In this document: in pieces, positions 1 through 10,800 of the stretch
Numbering within the stretch: position 1 is the first letter of the stretch
Layout of the letters: every line of letters begins with the position of its first letter
Source: Leishmania mexicana MHOM/GT/2001/U1103
Lineage: Eukaryota; Euglenozoa; Kinetoplastea; Trypanosomatida; Trypanosomatidae
Direction: 5' to 3'
Assembly (NCBI RefSeq): GCF_000234665.1
Contig: NC_018321.1
Span: 162,594 to 226,593 of the forward strand
DNA: 64,000 nucleotides
Program-made: the position numbers and the translations under genes
Notes under the pieces: model-generated
Databases searched by the model: none
Told to the model about the DNA's origin: nothing
Seen by the model: only the letters and a program-made list of their open reading frames with translations

Positions 1-2214
1 GTTGCCGCTACCGTGCCCCCCATCTCGCTGCATCGTGGTGTGCCGCTGCAGTTGCCGAACCGCTGCCGCCCGCCTGTACTCCTCCACGGCAACTGCGCTC
101 GTAAGTACCGCCACTGCCTGGTCCGTCGGCAGCTCCAGCGCAGCCTGCACCTCGTCCGCGGACGCCTTGTTGAGCAACCGGCAGAAGGACCAGAAGGGCA
201 AGCAGTAGGACTCCTCAACGGCAAAGTCCAGGTACACCTCCTCCGCCGCTCCGATTGTGCACCACCCGTTCGCCTCCAGCTCTGCGTAGAACACCTCCGC
301 ATCCATCAGCAGCACACTCACCTGATGCGCTAATAAAGACGCCGCGGGGCCACCACTCAGCGCTGTAGCCGCAGCAGCAGCAGCGCCGGCACCAGTTGCC
401 GAGGCTATTGACGAGGACCTGCCCCATCCGTTGACGTTACTGAAGCCACTACCGTTTAAATCCCCTTCGGGGGCGCCGGCCCCGTTCACGCTTCGGCCCC
501 CACCAGCAGTCACGTCTTCGGGCGAGACGGCCGTGTTCAAGCAGGAAACACACGGAGACCCACCGAAGGACTTCGATCGCGTGGTGGGTGCCACCGCTGA
601 CGTTTCTGTGATGAGCGCGCCACCAGCGGCGGTCCTCCTGCGGTCATCGGGAAAACTACCAGCTGGAGTGAAGGGCGTTCCCATCGCGCTAGACAGTAGC
701 GGCGATGAGGTGCCGTTAGGGGGGCTGTTACCACCATCTGGCGCGACCGGAGCGTTAAGCGGCGTCACGTTGCTTGAGGGTGACGATGACTGTGGCGGCG
801 TATTCACACAAGTCGACAACGTGGCGGCCGTCCTGTGGGAAATGGGGGGGTTTGACTTCGACGTCAGCGGGGGACTTTTGCTGAAGGGGAGCGATTTGGC
901 CAACTGCGATGGCGGCGCCAGGACCTCCACCACCCCCAGCTCCGGAGCCCCGTCCTCCGCATCCCACGACGCTGCCACCGCACCGACATCTGCGCTCAGA
1001 GTGGTACACGGCATCGATCGATGCTGTCCTGGTGTGCTATTCCATGTCATGGGCACGACGAAATCGTCGCCATCGGCCGACGCGTCTGCGCTAGCGGCCT
1101 CAGTGGGGAGAAACGTAGCCGACAAGCGTAGCCGCAGCGACTGTTGAGCTACGTACGACGGATGGCGCAGACGAGTGGTGCAACCGAGCCTCACGTCGCC
1201 AGCGGTCGCCATGCTGCGCAGGCGACGCTCGAAGCGCTGCCGCTCGTGCCGACGGTCCCGCTCCTGGTGCTGCACAAGCCGAAGCATCCACTCCGCAAAG
1301 TGCGCCGCCGCGGCGTGGCGAACGTTGTCCGTGACAGGCTGACTGACCGCCGACGGGGACGACCTAAGCGACGGGGAGCTCTGCGTCGGTGACACAGTGC
1401 GCACACTAGACTTTGTGGCCATGATGTCCATCTTGCCCGGAAGCGGCACGGGCCCATCAGCCAGTGCGTTCAGGAAGGCTTCGCGGAAGTGCAGCAGCAT
1501 GAAGGAGGTCACACTCTGGCTGTGGTGCTGCTCGTGGTGCTGATGCAGTGAAAAAGTCCCGACGACGCTAGGCGACGAAATGTGATGTCGACGTGTGCGC
1601 CCCGCCCCGCCAGCGCTAGTGTTGCCGCCATGGCCAGCCTGTGGCTGCGCTGCGGATGCGGCCTTTACAGCCTCAATGCGCTCGCCGACGTGAAGACAGC
1701 AGTGCCAGCAATGCAGCGCCGCATATGTTTGCAGTACCTCTGCGAGCTGGTCCGGCAGGACATCGCGACCCACCGTTTTGATGCCCCAGTCCATGAAAAA
1801 GCTAATGTCGGTAGAGTTGATGCGGCCATCGCGGTCGTTGTCCAGCATGTACAGCAGCGAGACGCGGTAGAGGCTCACCAATAGCGGATCTGGCAGGTAT
1901 TGCAGCGCGTGACGCAGCTCGTCAAGCGTGTAGTACTCAGGTGTCAGCGAGACCAGCGGCCCGAGGGCCTCGGGCGGCGGCGGAAGCTGCACATCCGCTG
2001 AGCGAGTTGCTGACAATGACAATGGCATGGACTGCTCTGCATCCCGCGATGACCGTGCGGCTACTGAGACCGATTCCTCAGTGCAGGACGCCAGCGACGC
2101 TCGTCTATAGCCGCAGGCGCACAGCAGCTCGTCCTCGTCTGCCTGCTCCTCCTCCTTCAAGCGCAGTAAGGCTCGCTGCACAGAAGACTCCGCGTAGGAG
2201 GCGGCTTGGCCCAT
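1..2214 (-). CDS. EF-hand protein, predicted N-myristoylated (3' end outside window)
   Basis: I read triplets along the minus frame from 2214 to base 1 and found no stop, giving 738 codons with the end outside the window. The start is the first Met after an in-frame stop at 2257-2259. The N-terminus is MGQAAS, a good N-myristoylation signal (Gly2, Ser6), which suggests membrane attachment. Residues 124-135 (DNDRDGRINSTD) form an EF-hand loop with Asp at 1, 3 and 5, Gly at 6 and Ile at 8; position 12 is Asp instead of the usual Glu, which often weakens or alters Ca2+ binding. The rest is Ser/Pro/Ala-rich except for a more ordered segment near residues 615-690 containing LMDAEVFYAELEANGWC. It is the last gene of the minus-strand series here. 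I do not recognise a named family; a Ca2+-responsive membrane-associated protein is an inference. Confidence 0.85.
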   Translation of the reverse strand, partial: MGQAASYAESSVQRALLRLKEEEQADEDELLCACGYRRASLASCTEESVSVAARSSRDAEQSMPLSLSATRSADVQLPPPPEALGPLVSLTPEYYTLDELRHALQYLPDPLLVSLYRVSLLYMLDNDRDGRINSTDISFFMDWGIKTVGRDVLPDQLAEVLQTYAALHCWHCCLHVGERIEAVKAASAAQPQAGHGGNTSAGGAGRTRRHHISSPSVVGTFSLHQHHEQHHSQSVTSFMLLHFREAFLNALADGPVPLPGKMDIMATKSSVRTVSPTQSSPSLRSSPSAVSQPVTDNVRHAAAAHFAEWMLRLVQHQERDRRHERQRFERRLRSMATAGDVRLGCTTRLRHPSYVAQQSLRLRLSATFLPTEAASADASADGDDFVVPMTWNSTPGQHRSMPCTTLSADVGAVAASWDAEDGAPELGVVEVLAPPSQLAKSLPFSKSPPLTSKSNPPISHRTAATLSTCVNTPPQSSSPSSNVTPLNAPVAPDGGNSPPNGTSSPLLSSAMGTPFTPAGSFPDDRRRTAAGGALITETSAVAPTTRSKSFGGSPCVSCLNTAVSPEDVTAGGGRSVNGAGAPEGDLNGSGFSNVNGWGRSSSIASATGAGAAAAAATALSGGPAASLLAHQVSVLLMDAEVFYAELEANGWCTIGAAEEVYLDFAVEESYCLPFWSFCRLLNKASADEVQAALELPTDQAVAVLTSAVAVEEYRRAAAVRQLQRHTTMQRDGGHGSGN

Positions 2215-3333
2215 TTCAAGTGTGGGTGCGTGCACCAGGTTGGTGCGGAGCAAGTGTCACGTGCGCTGCGGCGGTGCCTGGGTCTAAGCCAGGACACACA
2301 GAAAAAGAAAAGGTGAGAAAAGGTAGCAAAGATGTGAAGTGCTCGTCGCTGCAGACCCCCGCCCGCGCTCTCTGGTGGATGCAGCAGTCAACGGGCGTGT
2401 GCCGGTGCCGCCGTGACAACGAACGGGAGCGTCCCGCAACCGACACCGCCTCGCTGCCTCCCCGGACGCGCACGGGTATATGGGGTGGAAAACGAAGGGC
2501 GGCACCGCTGCTGTCGCCTTCTTGATGGTGCGCTGTGTGGCCTTACTTTGTTTTGCGCGGCGCCGGTGCTTGCGCGGATCGGCTGAGTAGCTGACGGCCG
2601 TGTGCGTGCGTGCTCATGCAGAGGTGGAGGAGCGAGAGAGAAAGAGGAGAGGAGAGGGGAGGGGAACGTGAAGTGGCGTGATGACGTGCGGATGGAGGAT
2701 GAGGGAAAGGGATCGCCTCCCCACACACACACACAGATTCTGAACCAAAGAGGAGAGGCTGTGTTGCGCGTTCAGCGACGATGCGCGACGCCGCTTGATG
2801 GTGTTCAACCTGCCTGCCTGCCTACCCCCTCATCGTGGAAAGCCGCGCCACATGCCGCAATAAGGACTCAAGCATAAAGGCAGCATACACGTCTTACCGT
2901 TCGCACTGCAGAGCCACGCCATCACACACCCACACACGCACACATCATGCGGGGCGGGAAGGCTTTCCTTTGGATACATGCGCGTGTGCTCGAAGAGGGC
3001 GCCCATCACGCGTACCTACACAACGACAGCAGTAGTCAGAGAGAAGGAGAGACGGGCGCGCGCCTCCGTACAAACGAACAAAAAGCGCTGGCGTGGTGGT
3101 GGGAGGCGGTGCACGGAGACGAGCAAATGCGTCAGAAGCACGCAGAGACAGTGACACTGGAGAGAGCCTGGCAGGCGAAGCGATGACGGGGAACGGAAGC
3201 GCACACAGAGGCACTGCACAACTACGCAACAGGAAACGTCAAGCGAAGATCGGCATGCGTGCATGCCGAACCAACTCGCTGTGCGCCCCTCCCCCTCCTC
3301 CCCCCTCTTCATCCTCCCCCGCCACCTTCACCG
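2215..3333. other. Intergenic region between SNARE and EF-hand genes
   Basis: About 1.1 kb with no believable gene. On the transcribed strand it should hold the 3' UTR of the SNARE gene and the 5' UTR of the EF-hand gene. The plus strand is purine-rich at about 2621-2667, which is a polypyrimidine tract in the transcript. The next AG on the minus strand, at 2614-2613, is a possible spliced-leader acceptor about 400 nt from the start codon. A short CA run lies near 2723-2733. Confidence 0.5.
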
Positions 3334-4158
3334 TCACTTGTGCTTGAGCACCGCCAGCACCACGGTAATGATGATGCACACCACAATGGCAATAGCACAG
3401 CAGATGACCAGCCTGTCGCGAGCCATGCGGCGCATAAAACACTTCAACTCCGTGCTCGCACGCCCGAGCTCGGAGCGCATCTCGTCCAGCTCGGCAGCGG
3501 TTTGCTTGATCTGCTCCGTCTGCGCCCGCAGCGTCGTGGCTGCCTCGTGTCCGAGCGTCTGAGTCTCGTTCAGCAGCTTCTCCGAGCGCCCAAGAGACTG
3601 CAAGGTGCTGTGCTGCACCTCGTTGATGCGCGTCGCCGCCTGGCGAGCCTCCGCACGGTTCGACATCAGCGGGGCGTCCTCTCCTTCGGCGTCATCGTTG
3701 TCGCCCTCGCGCAGCGGCCAGTGCACGCCGGTGCGGCGTTGGCCTTGAGACGGCACCGCACATGTAGCGACCGCCATGGATGCGGCGGTGCTCTGGGCGG
3801 CACGTTCTTTGCTCTGCTGCACCCACTCACGCAGTGACGCAATCTTCCTTGCATGCTCGCTTGCGTGTGCTTCGTACACGCCGCGCTCCGCACCGTCCAG
3901 CAAGCGCATCTCAACTCGGAGCTGCTGCAGGAGTCGACTCAGCCGCCGTAGAATGTCCTGCGCTTTCGCGAACATCGCGGCACGCGCAGAGGAAGAGTTG
4001 ACGTTACCACCCTCTCCTCTACCGGCGCCGTTGCTGCTACTGCTGCTGCCGACCCCGGCGGCAGCCTGCTGGCGTGGTGCGCGCACGTCGAGAGGAAGTG
4101 CTTCGACCTGTTTCTCGAGGTCGAGCAGCTCTTCATGATACAGGGCTGCGTCCGTCAT
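3334..4158 (-). CDS. Qb-SNARE, NPSN type
   Basis: 274 residues, predicted to be a tail-anchored SNARE that takes part in membrane fusion. The C-terminus is a hydrophobic anchor at about 250-270 followed by a short KHK tail. Before it, residues about 180-240 form a heptad-like SNARE motif; LRAQTEQI places the zero-layer Gln at 213. The spacing and wording around this Gln (TAA/TTL-R-x-Q-T-x-Q) resemble the plant and protist NPSN Qb-SNAREs more than Vti1 or membrin. The N-terminal half has helical segments (2-24 and 60-125) separated by a Ser/Gly/Asn linker, as expected for a regulatory helical bundle. The Met at 4158 is a plausible start, giving MTDAALYHEEL. Family assignment rests on motif reading; the Qb class is more certain than the NPSN subtype. 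The compartment cannot be told from sequence. Confidence 0.8.
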   Translation of the reverse strand: MTDAALYHEELLDLEKQVEALPLDVRAPRQQAAAGVGSSSSSNGAGRGEGGNVNSSSARAAMFAKAQDILRRLSRLLQQLRVEMRLLDGAERGVYEAHASEHARKIASLREWVQQSKERAAQSTAASMAVATCAVPSQGQRRTGVHWPLREGDNDDAEGEDAPLMSNRAEARQAATRINEVQHSTLQSLGRSEKLLNETQTLGHEAATTLRAQTEQIKQTAAELDEMRSELGRASTELKCFMRRMARDRLVICCAIAIVVCIIITVVLAVLKHK

Positions 4159-7087
4159 GACGTAGCGGTGGTGCTCTCTGGAAAAGGTTTGTGTATGCGA
4201 GTATGGACGGTGGTAATAATGGTGGTGCCGACAGCGATATACTTTTCTGCCCCTTTGTGTCGCGCCTCCAGTCGGGCGTGTGTAGCAGCAGTGGTCGAAG
4301 TACTAACCGGTCGCGTGGCGCCCTTGTGGGGGCGGGTGGGAGGGGTAAGTGGGCATGCGCGTATGGAGAACACGGAACGGAACAAGAGCAAGAGGGATAG
4401 GGAGGGGATGGCGAGGGGGCAGATGCCACGTGAGCACACCCCAGTACACGCGCAGAGACGAGTGCGAGGGCGCTCAAGATCATGGCGATTCCGCGCCGAG
4501 CTGGTAGAGCCGAAGAGGGGATTAAGAGGAGCTGCAGCTCCAGCACGCGCATGTGTGTGCGTGTGCAGTGAACGAGAAACTCGAGGGAGACGCGAGGAAG
4601 CCGGTCTGTGAAGAAGCCTGTGGGCATGCGTGCAACCCTACAGCCTGCGCGTACGCCGCACACACTCCCTCGTGTCGTTGATGCCTCCTCCCCCATCCTT
4701 CACGAGCATCTCCGCGCCAGGCAGGAGTCACACGCATTCCGTTGCCGCCTCATATGTTCGCACATCGTCGATTACGACCTGATATTCGGTGCGCTTTGTT
4801 TTGTTGTTAGTCGCCAAGTCGGCGCTTTCCGTGGGGCACGCATCAACAAGATTTTCGTGTCCGGCAAAAAGGGGGGGGAGGGGGGAGGGGGGGGGGGCCA
4901 AGCGTCACGTCCCTCGACCATGTGCGTGTGGGCGTGGGTTGGGGGGAGGGGGGCGACAGCATCACAGCACGAAGGAACGTAGCCCGAGAGTCATCAACGG
5001 GGAAAAAGAAAACACAGGAGACCCGAAAGTGGAAAAAGAAAGAACGCGATGCCGCCCGCGAAACAAAAGGGAAGAGAGAACGTGCGTAGTGTCTGCGGTG
5101 GGTGTAACGGGTGGGTGGGGCAGGAGCAAGAGCAAAAGCAACGAGAAGGAAGAGAAACGGGAAGGTGGGGCGTGCGCGCGGACGTGTACCCCATCCACGT
5201 GAGCGTGTGCACGTGTGCAGGTGTCGGTGGAATGTGTCCTTGCTGAGAGATGAAAAACTGGCAGGCGGCACCGCAGGCGCACACGCGCTTACACCTGAGC
5301 GCCCGCAGATGTGTGCCTGCGGACACACCAACACTCACCATAAGGGGGAAGAAGAGGGGGAGGTGCAGACACTCGAATGCACACGGATGGCGTCGCCAGT
5401 CGACGTCATCCGTGTGCGTCACCCTCCCCTTGCCGATCGCTTCCGGTTGTTCCTCTCTGCTTCCGACTCGTCACGGCATACCGGCCTCACTGCGAGAGGG
5501 GAAGGAGAAAAACGAAGCGGGACGCCCCACGTACACACACACAGACAGACACACATACACACACACACACACAACGACAGAGAAAAATAGACAGACAGGC
5601 ATGAAAGGGCGTGTCCGTGTGCGCGGCAGGGAGCGAACTCGAACAGCAACGTACAAGCGAAGGAAAAGAGCGAGAAGTGTCCGGGCACACGAGAGCGCAG
5701 GGCACCACAACAGTAACCTATGCCATGCAAGAGGAGGGGGAGGGCACAAGTGAAGCGCATGGGTGAAGAGGAGAACGTGGCAATGCCGATGAGGACGGCA
5801 AACGACGATACACCGGCGCGTTCGGGAGTTTCGGTCATGCAGAGAGCTGTGCGCATGTGTGCGTGTATGTGGAGCGGGGAGAACAGCCAGTTCCCGTCAC
5901 CGCCGATCATTCCCCCCTCCCTCACCACCACCACCACCACCACCGTCGCCCCCGCATAATCCGTGCGCACGCACAAACGAACAGCACTGAAGCAGCAAAG
6001 AAAAGTTAGAGAGATGCAGAAACGGGGGAAAAGTCACAGTAAAAGACGGTGCGCCATCGCCTACGGATGCACAGATGTATGCACGTGGGCCCGTCGGTAG
6101 GTGGGTCGGTGGACGCACCAGCGCGCGCGTCTCCCGTGCCGGCTGCCGTGAAGAACGGCACCGAATGATGCGGAGGACATCAGATATATAAGTGAGAGGC
6201 CTAGCATACTTTCGAGAGGTCGCAAGCGACCACACACACGCAAGCAGACACACAGGCACACATGCGTGGCAGACGATGGAGCACACCAACGTGCGAGTGC
6301 ACAACTGGAGCATCATCACTAATTTTAGATCACAGCGAAAACTCTACGGAGACGCGAACGACCCACGCGCGCGCCACCACGGGCAACATCAGCGGCTCAG
6401 TGGAGAGGAGAAAAGAAAACGGGAGAAAAACAAAAAGGCGCTCGCTAGGAAGTGCACACAAACACACACACATGCTCCTAATCATGAACAGTCAGGTGTG
6501 CATGCGCAGTGGACAGCATGCATTCGGGACTGCACACGTACACACACCCAAGCGAACAGAGAGCACGCAAGGGAGGGGGAAGGGGGGAGGAGGGAAAACG
6601 CGACGATGTGGGTAGCACCGAAAATAGAAAACAGAGCACAGAGCATCAGGCCAAGTGCGCGAGAGACAGAGGAGGACGATAACGTGGAAGCGAAGCCAGT
6701 GAAATTTCATGGAAAGAGCGCGAGAGATGCACACGCACACACACGCACACAGACACACACAACTGTGCGTGTCCCTCGCAACAAACACCAACGAACAAGA
6801 AGGGGAAAAAAAATACACCGAACAACACGACTAGAGCGAGTTTTTCTCTATATCCACCGATCGACTGAGGGAAGTGAAAGGGGAAAAGGGTTGCGCGCAC
6901 CCACACACCCACACATATATAGAAGAGCTCATGACGAGGCAGCGGCCACGACACAGAGCACACCCCAGCGCTGTGTGTCGCCATGCAGTGCGCGGTGCGC
7001 GACATACATCTCTGTTCGCGCACCTGTCTGGGGACTCGAGAGGACCAAAAACGTAGATGCTGCCCTCTCAGGATGACGCCTTTTTTT
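4159..7087. other. Intergenic region, SNARE 5' side to the SIDER2-like copy
   Basis: About 2.9 kb rich in CA/GT, G and purine runs. It probably contains the SNARE 5' UTR and the distal 3' UTR of the kinase transcript. Long frames on both strands here translate to Thr-His, Cys-Val and Arg-Glu repeats, so I do not call genes. G-rich tracts lie at 4869-4900 and CA repeats at 5538-5572 and 6730-6760. Confidence 0.5.
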
Positions 7088-7670
7088 CTGCCAGGCAACG
7101 CGCAGTCCACACCTCCGCCCTCGAGGCTCCCCGGCCCTGCCACAGGCCAGCCGTCGCGTGGCGCGACGCAGCCCTAGACACACGCCGGTACAGCAATGCG
7201 CCCGCTCCGCCACCGGCGCACGGCCTCGCCATCGAGCTCCACCCACACCCCACTCCGCAGACCGCCTCACAGCCGCTCCCGCCATGCCGGCCACCGCCCC
7301 TCGTGCACCCTCCCCCCGCCTCGCGGTGGCGCAGGCTCCCTCCACCAGTGGGCAGCGAGGGCCGCGTGACAGATGCCTTCGAGCCACGCTGGCGCTCTGC
7401 TTGTCACGGCGGCGGCACAAGCGTGCTCGCGGTCGCAGGTCGCTCCGACGCCACGCCATCCACCACCTGACCGCCGACACCAGTCGCCGTGCATCGCTCT
7501 GACCCCCGCACGTCGTCGGTGCTCGACCCTCGTCCCGGCCACGAGCGGCTCGGCATTTGGCTGGGGGTAGGGCAGGGGCGGGACTGCCTGGCTTTCTCCC
7601 ACACGGAGAGGAGAGTGGGGGTGTGCTGGGGCCCTGTGAGGCCATGCACTGGGCCGGTGTGGCCCCCTTC
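7088..7670 (-). mobile_element. SIDER2-like retroposon, copy A
   Basis: A GC-rich block of about 0.58 kb whose core (7091-7631) reappears at 14021-14563 with five substitutions and one 2-nt indel by my reading. A run of seven T at 7081-7087 borders the left end, which on the minus strand is a short A tail after CCTGGCAG. The element is therefore oriented with the genes. Length, A tail, dispersed copies and 3' UTR location fit the Leishmania SIDER2 short retroposons, known from the literature to affect mRNA stability. It lies about 230 nt downstream of the kinase stop codon, so probably in that 3' UTR. No target-site duplication was found. Short reading frames within it are not genes. Confidence 0.75.
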
Positions 7671-7895
7671 ACCCCCCACCTCGCTCACCTCACCGTCTCC
7701 TGTGATCCGGGAGCACAAGCAGCAGACGCAGTCGCCCACAAGAGGCAGTGGCAACAGGAGGACAGCATGCGGGGGTCGATGACTGGGGAGGGGAAAAGAA
7801 AGGATTTGGGTGCCACAGAGCAGGCACAGGCTAGACACGCATCAAGAGCAGGTCTTTCGGATCAGCACTATTTCCGCCCGTGAGCATCACGCCCC
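7671..7895. other. Proximal 3' flank of the kinase gene
   Basis: 225 bases between the kinase stop codon and the SIDER2-like copy, probably 3' UTR. No feature seen. Confidence 0.4.
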
Positions 7896-10800
7896 TTACA
7901 TCAGCTTGAAGAAGGGGTGGTGCATGAGCTCCCTCGCAGAGGGCCGCTTTTTGCGGTCTACGACAAAGATGGCGTTGAGCATGTTGATGAGCTCCTGGCT
8001 GATTTCCGTCGGCGACGTCATGGTCGTGGCTGGAGACGCCACCCTGAAGGACTTTGAGAAAGTCGACGCGAAGGACCCAGTCATGCTGGCGGTGTTGGAG
8101 TTCGACAACGTGGCGTCGAAACTCGCAGAAGCCTCCGCAGTGATGTTGGTGGCTGTTAGGGTTGTCATCAGGGGATCATGCGGTCGCTCGAGGTGCGTTG
8201 TATCGTCCAAGCAGCCAATCTTGAAGAGCAGCGCGATGGGTTCCGGTGAGGAACCGGTTTGGGCGTTGTACCACGGCATTTGGCCCGTGAGGAGCTGCAC
8301 CACCGAGCAGCCAAAGGACCAGATGTCAGACGCGGACGAGTAGGTCCCCTGCACGCACTCGGGGGCCATGTACGCTGCCGTCCCTGCGAGTGCATTCGAT
8401 TTCATTGTGCGGTTGTTGTCGCTGAGAACGAGGCTAGTGCCGAAGTCGGTCAGCTTCACTGTACCGTCGGAGCTGAGCAGCATGTTCGCAGGCTTCACGT
8501 CGCGGTGAATGACGCCGCGTGAGTGCAGATAGGCGAGTCCCGAGACCACATCGCGCGCGTAGCGACGCACGACGCCCTCTCGCAGCACCCCGCGCGGGTG
8601 ATGGCGCAGCACGTCCTGCAGCGAGCCCGACGGCATCCACTCCATGTAGATGCGCGCTGTCTCCTTCATGACCATGAAGGCAACCACACGCACGATGTTC
8701 GGGTGCGACAGCTCCGTCAGCACTGTGTACTCCTGCAGCACCTCGCGCACCGCCACGCTGTAGGCCTTGGACGAGTCCAGCGGCAGCTCCTTTGCAGCCA
8801 AGTAGCACCCGGTCACCTCGTCCCACGCGCGGAACACCTTGCCGTAGCTGCCCTGGCCAAGCGGGACGTCCATCAGGATCTGGAAACGGTCGATCAGCTT
8901 CAGTGTGTCGTTGCACGAGCACTCCTCGTTGCAAATCACCACCACGTCTTCCGCCTGCAGGAGCGCCTCAATCGACCGCTCCGCCGACTTCTCCACCCCG
9001 GCGATGCTGACGCTGCTGTTGTTCGCACTGGAGATGCTGGGAGAGGCGAAGTCCATCTTGTCGCTAGAGCCGAACCCGGTCACTGCCGAACACTGCAACC
9101 CGGATCCTGGAGAGCGAAGAGCATGCACAGGGCTTTGGGCCGTCGCATCACCGTAGCTACCATGTTGGCCGCCAGACTCAGGCGCGCTGCCGTCCGAGGA
9201 GACGACGCCCTGGACACCGCTGTTTTCCCGCTTCGCCCCCGGGGACGTCGACTCGTATGTCATCATGAGCGCCTTATCCGTCGCTGCCAAGGCGTTGTTG
9301 GTGAAGTCGCGCCACTGGCTCCAGAGTCCATCCAGCCCATCTTGAAAGATCCGGCGAAGGATGGCGGCCTCTTTTTCGTCGAAGAGCGCACACACCACAT
9401 CCACCTGCCGAATCCACATGGGCGGCTGTTCTCCCTCCTGCGCGCTGTTAAACTCGTACAGCGTCAGCAGGGCACCGCGCACCCCCGCGTCTAGGAGAGC
9501 GGTGGAATGTGCGCCGTTCTCGAACAGAGAGGTAGCCGAGGTCGGCAAAGATGCACCGTCCACCGCGACGGTAGACAACGGGCTGCACACCTCCGCTGCC
9601 TGCCCTTCCGCTGCGCCGGCAGCGGAGGGTGAAAGCGCGTCGCTGTTGTTGGCCGCCTGATGAGGCAATGGCTGCGTAGCAGTATGTGCTGCGTCCGCCG
9701 TCTTGGCACAGTCGTTTCCCTGGAGCTGCGTAAGTGCTTCACGGAACGCGGAAAAGTCATCCTCTGGTATCAGCTTCAGCGCCGCGGCCGCCTTTTTCGA
9801 AACCTCCGCAGACACGTGTTGGGCCGACTCGCAGTACGTCTTGAACATGCGAACAGCGCAGTTGAACTGGTATATGGCACTGTAGTGCATGTTCACTAAG
9901 CCGAGCGCGGTTTCCGGGGAAAGGGTTGAGTCTAACGCTGCACCGATGTCTGCAAGACGGCTGCTATCGCTGCAGCCGCTACCTGTGGTGATGTTTGGCG
10001 GCTGCTCAGCACGGGTAGTCTGCGTCGTCGTCGATGGCGCCACCGACTCCGTCTGCACTGAGTTCACCAGCGTGCGCAGGGAGATGAGGATGGAGTGCAC
10101 CAGCCGTACCAAGGCGCGGCACGCCACCTCATAGAGCAGGACTGCATTGCGCAGACGTATCGTTGCAATGGCCATGCCAGTCGGGCAGATCAAGAGGCTT
10201 GGGTCCGTCACGGAGACCGTCTTGATGAGCTCCAGTGTGTCGTCGAGCAACTCCTTCCATGCCGCAGGAGTCGCACGACCCGACGAGGAATCAGAGGCCG
10301 GGCACGCGGAGCCGCTGAGAGAGCAGTCGTCCGAGTCGCACAAGATCTCGCCGCGCACCAGGTCCAGCGTCGGGTGACGGAAGCGGTACTCGCAGAGAGC
10401 CTCCATGTAGGCCGTGTTAGCAATGAAGAAGCTTATCTCTCTTTCAGGGATATCTAAGATGGGGTCGATGTGCACCGGAAGTGCGTCATTCCCGTGCGAG
10501 AGCCACGAGCTCGCCCCTTTACTGTACGTCCCCTTCTGCTTCAGCTGCTCCAGGAAACAGGCTGTCAACGGCTTCACAGCTTTATTACTGCCGACGGCGT
10601 TCGTCGACTTTCCTCGACTACGCGCTGGCTTACGCCCTCCCGCGCCGGGCTTGATGGGCTGCAGCGAGCCTGGAAGTCGATCCCCGCTAAGGTTCCCCTG
10701 TGGGGTTTGCTTGATCACGTCAACGAGATGCGACACCTGAAAGAGCGATGCACCGGTAGCGTGCACGCTCTCGATGAAGCTGCGCGAGCCGCGCCAGAGC

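Noticed and set aside
431..1147. Plus-strand frame of 238 codons
   Set aside because: It is the antisense shadow of the minus-strand EF-hand gene, whose frame is open through the whole region.
6192..7076. 294-codon plus-strand frame
   Set aside because: It runs against the gene direction and encodes Thr-His/Arg-Glu-Lys repeats from CA and purine tracts; no protein-like segment.
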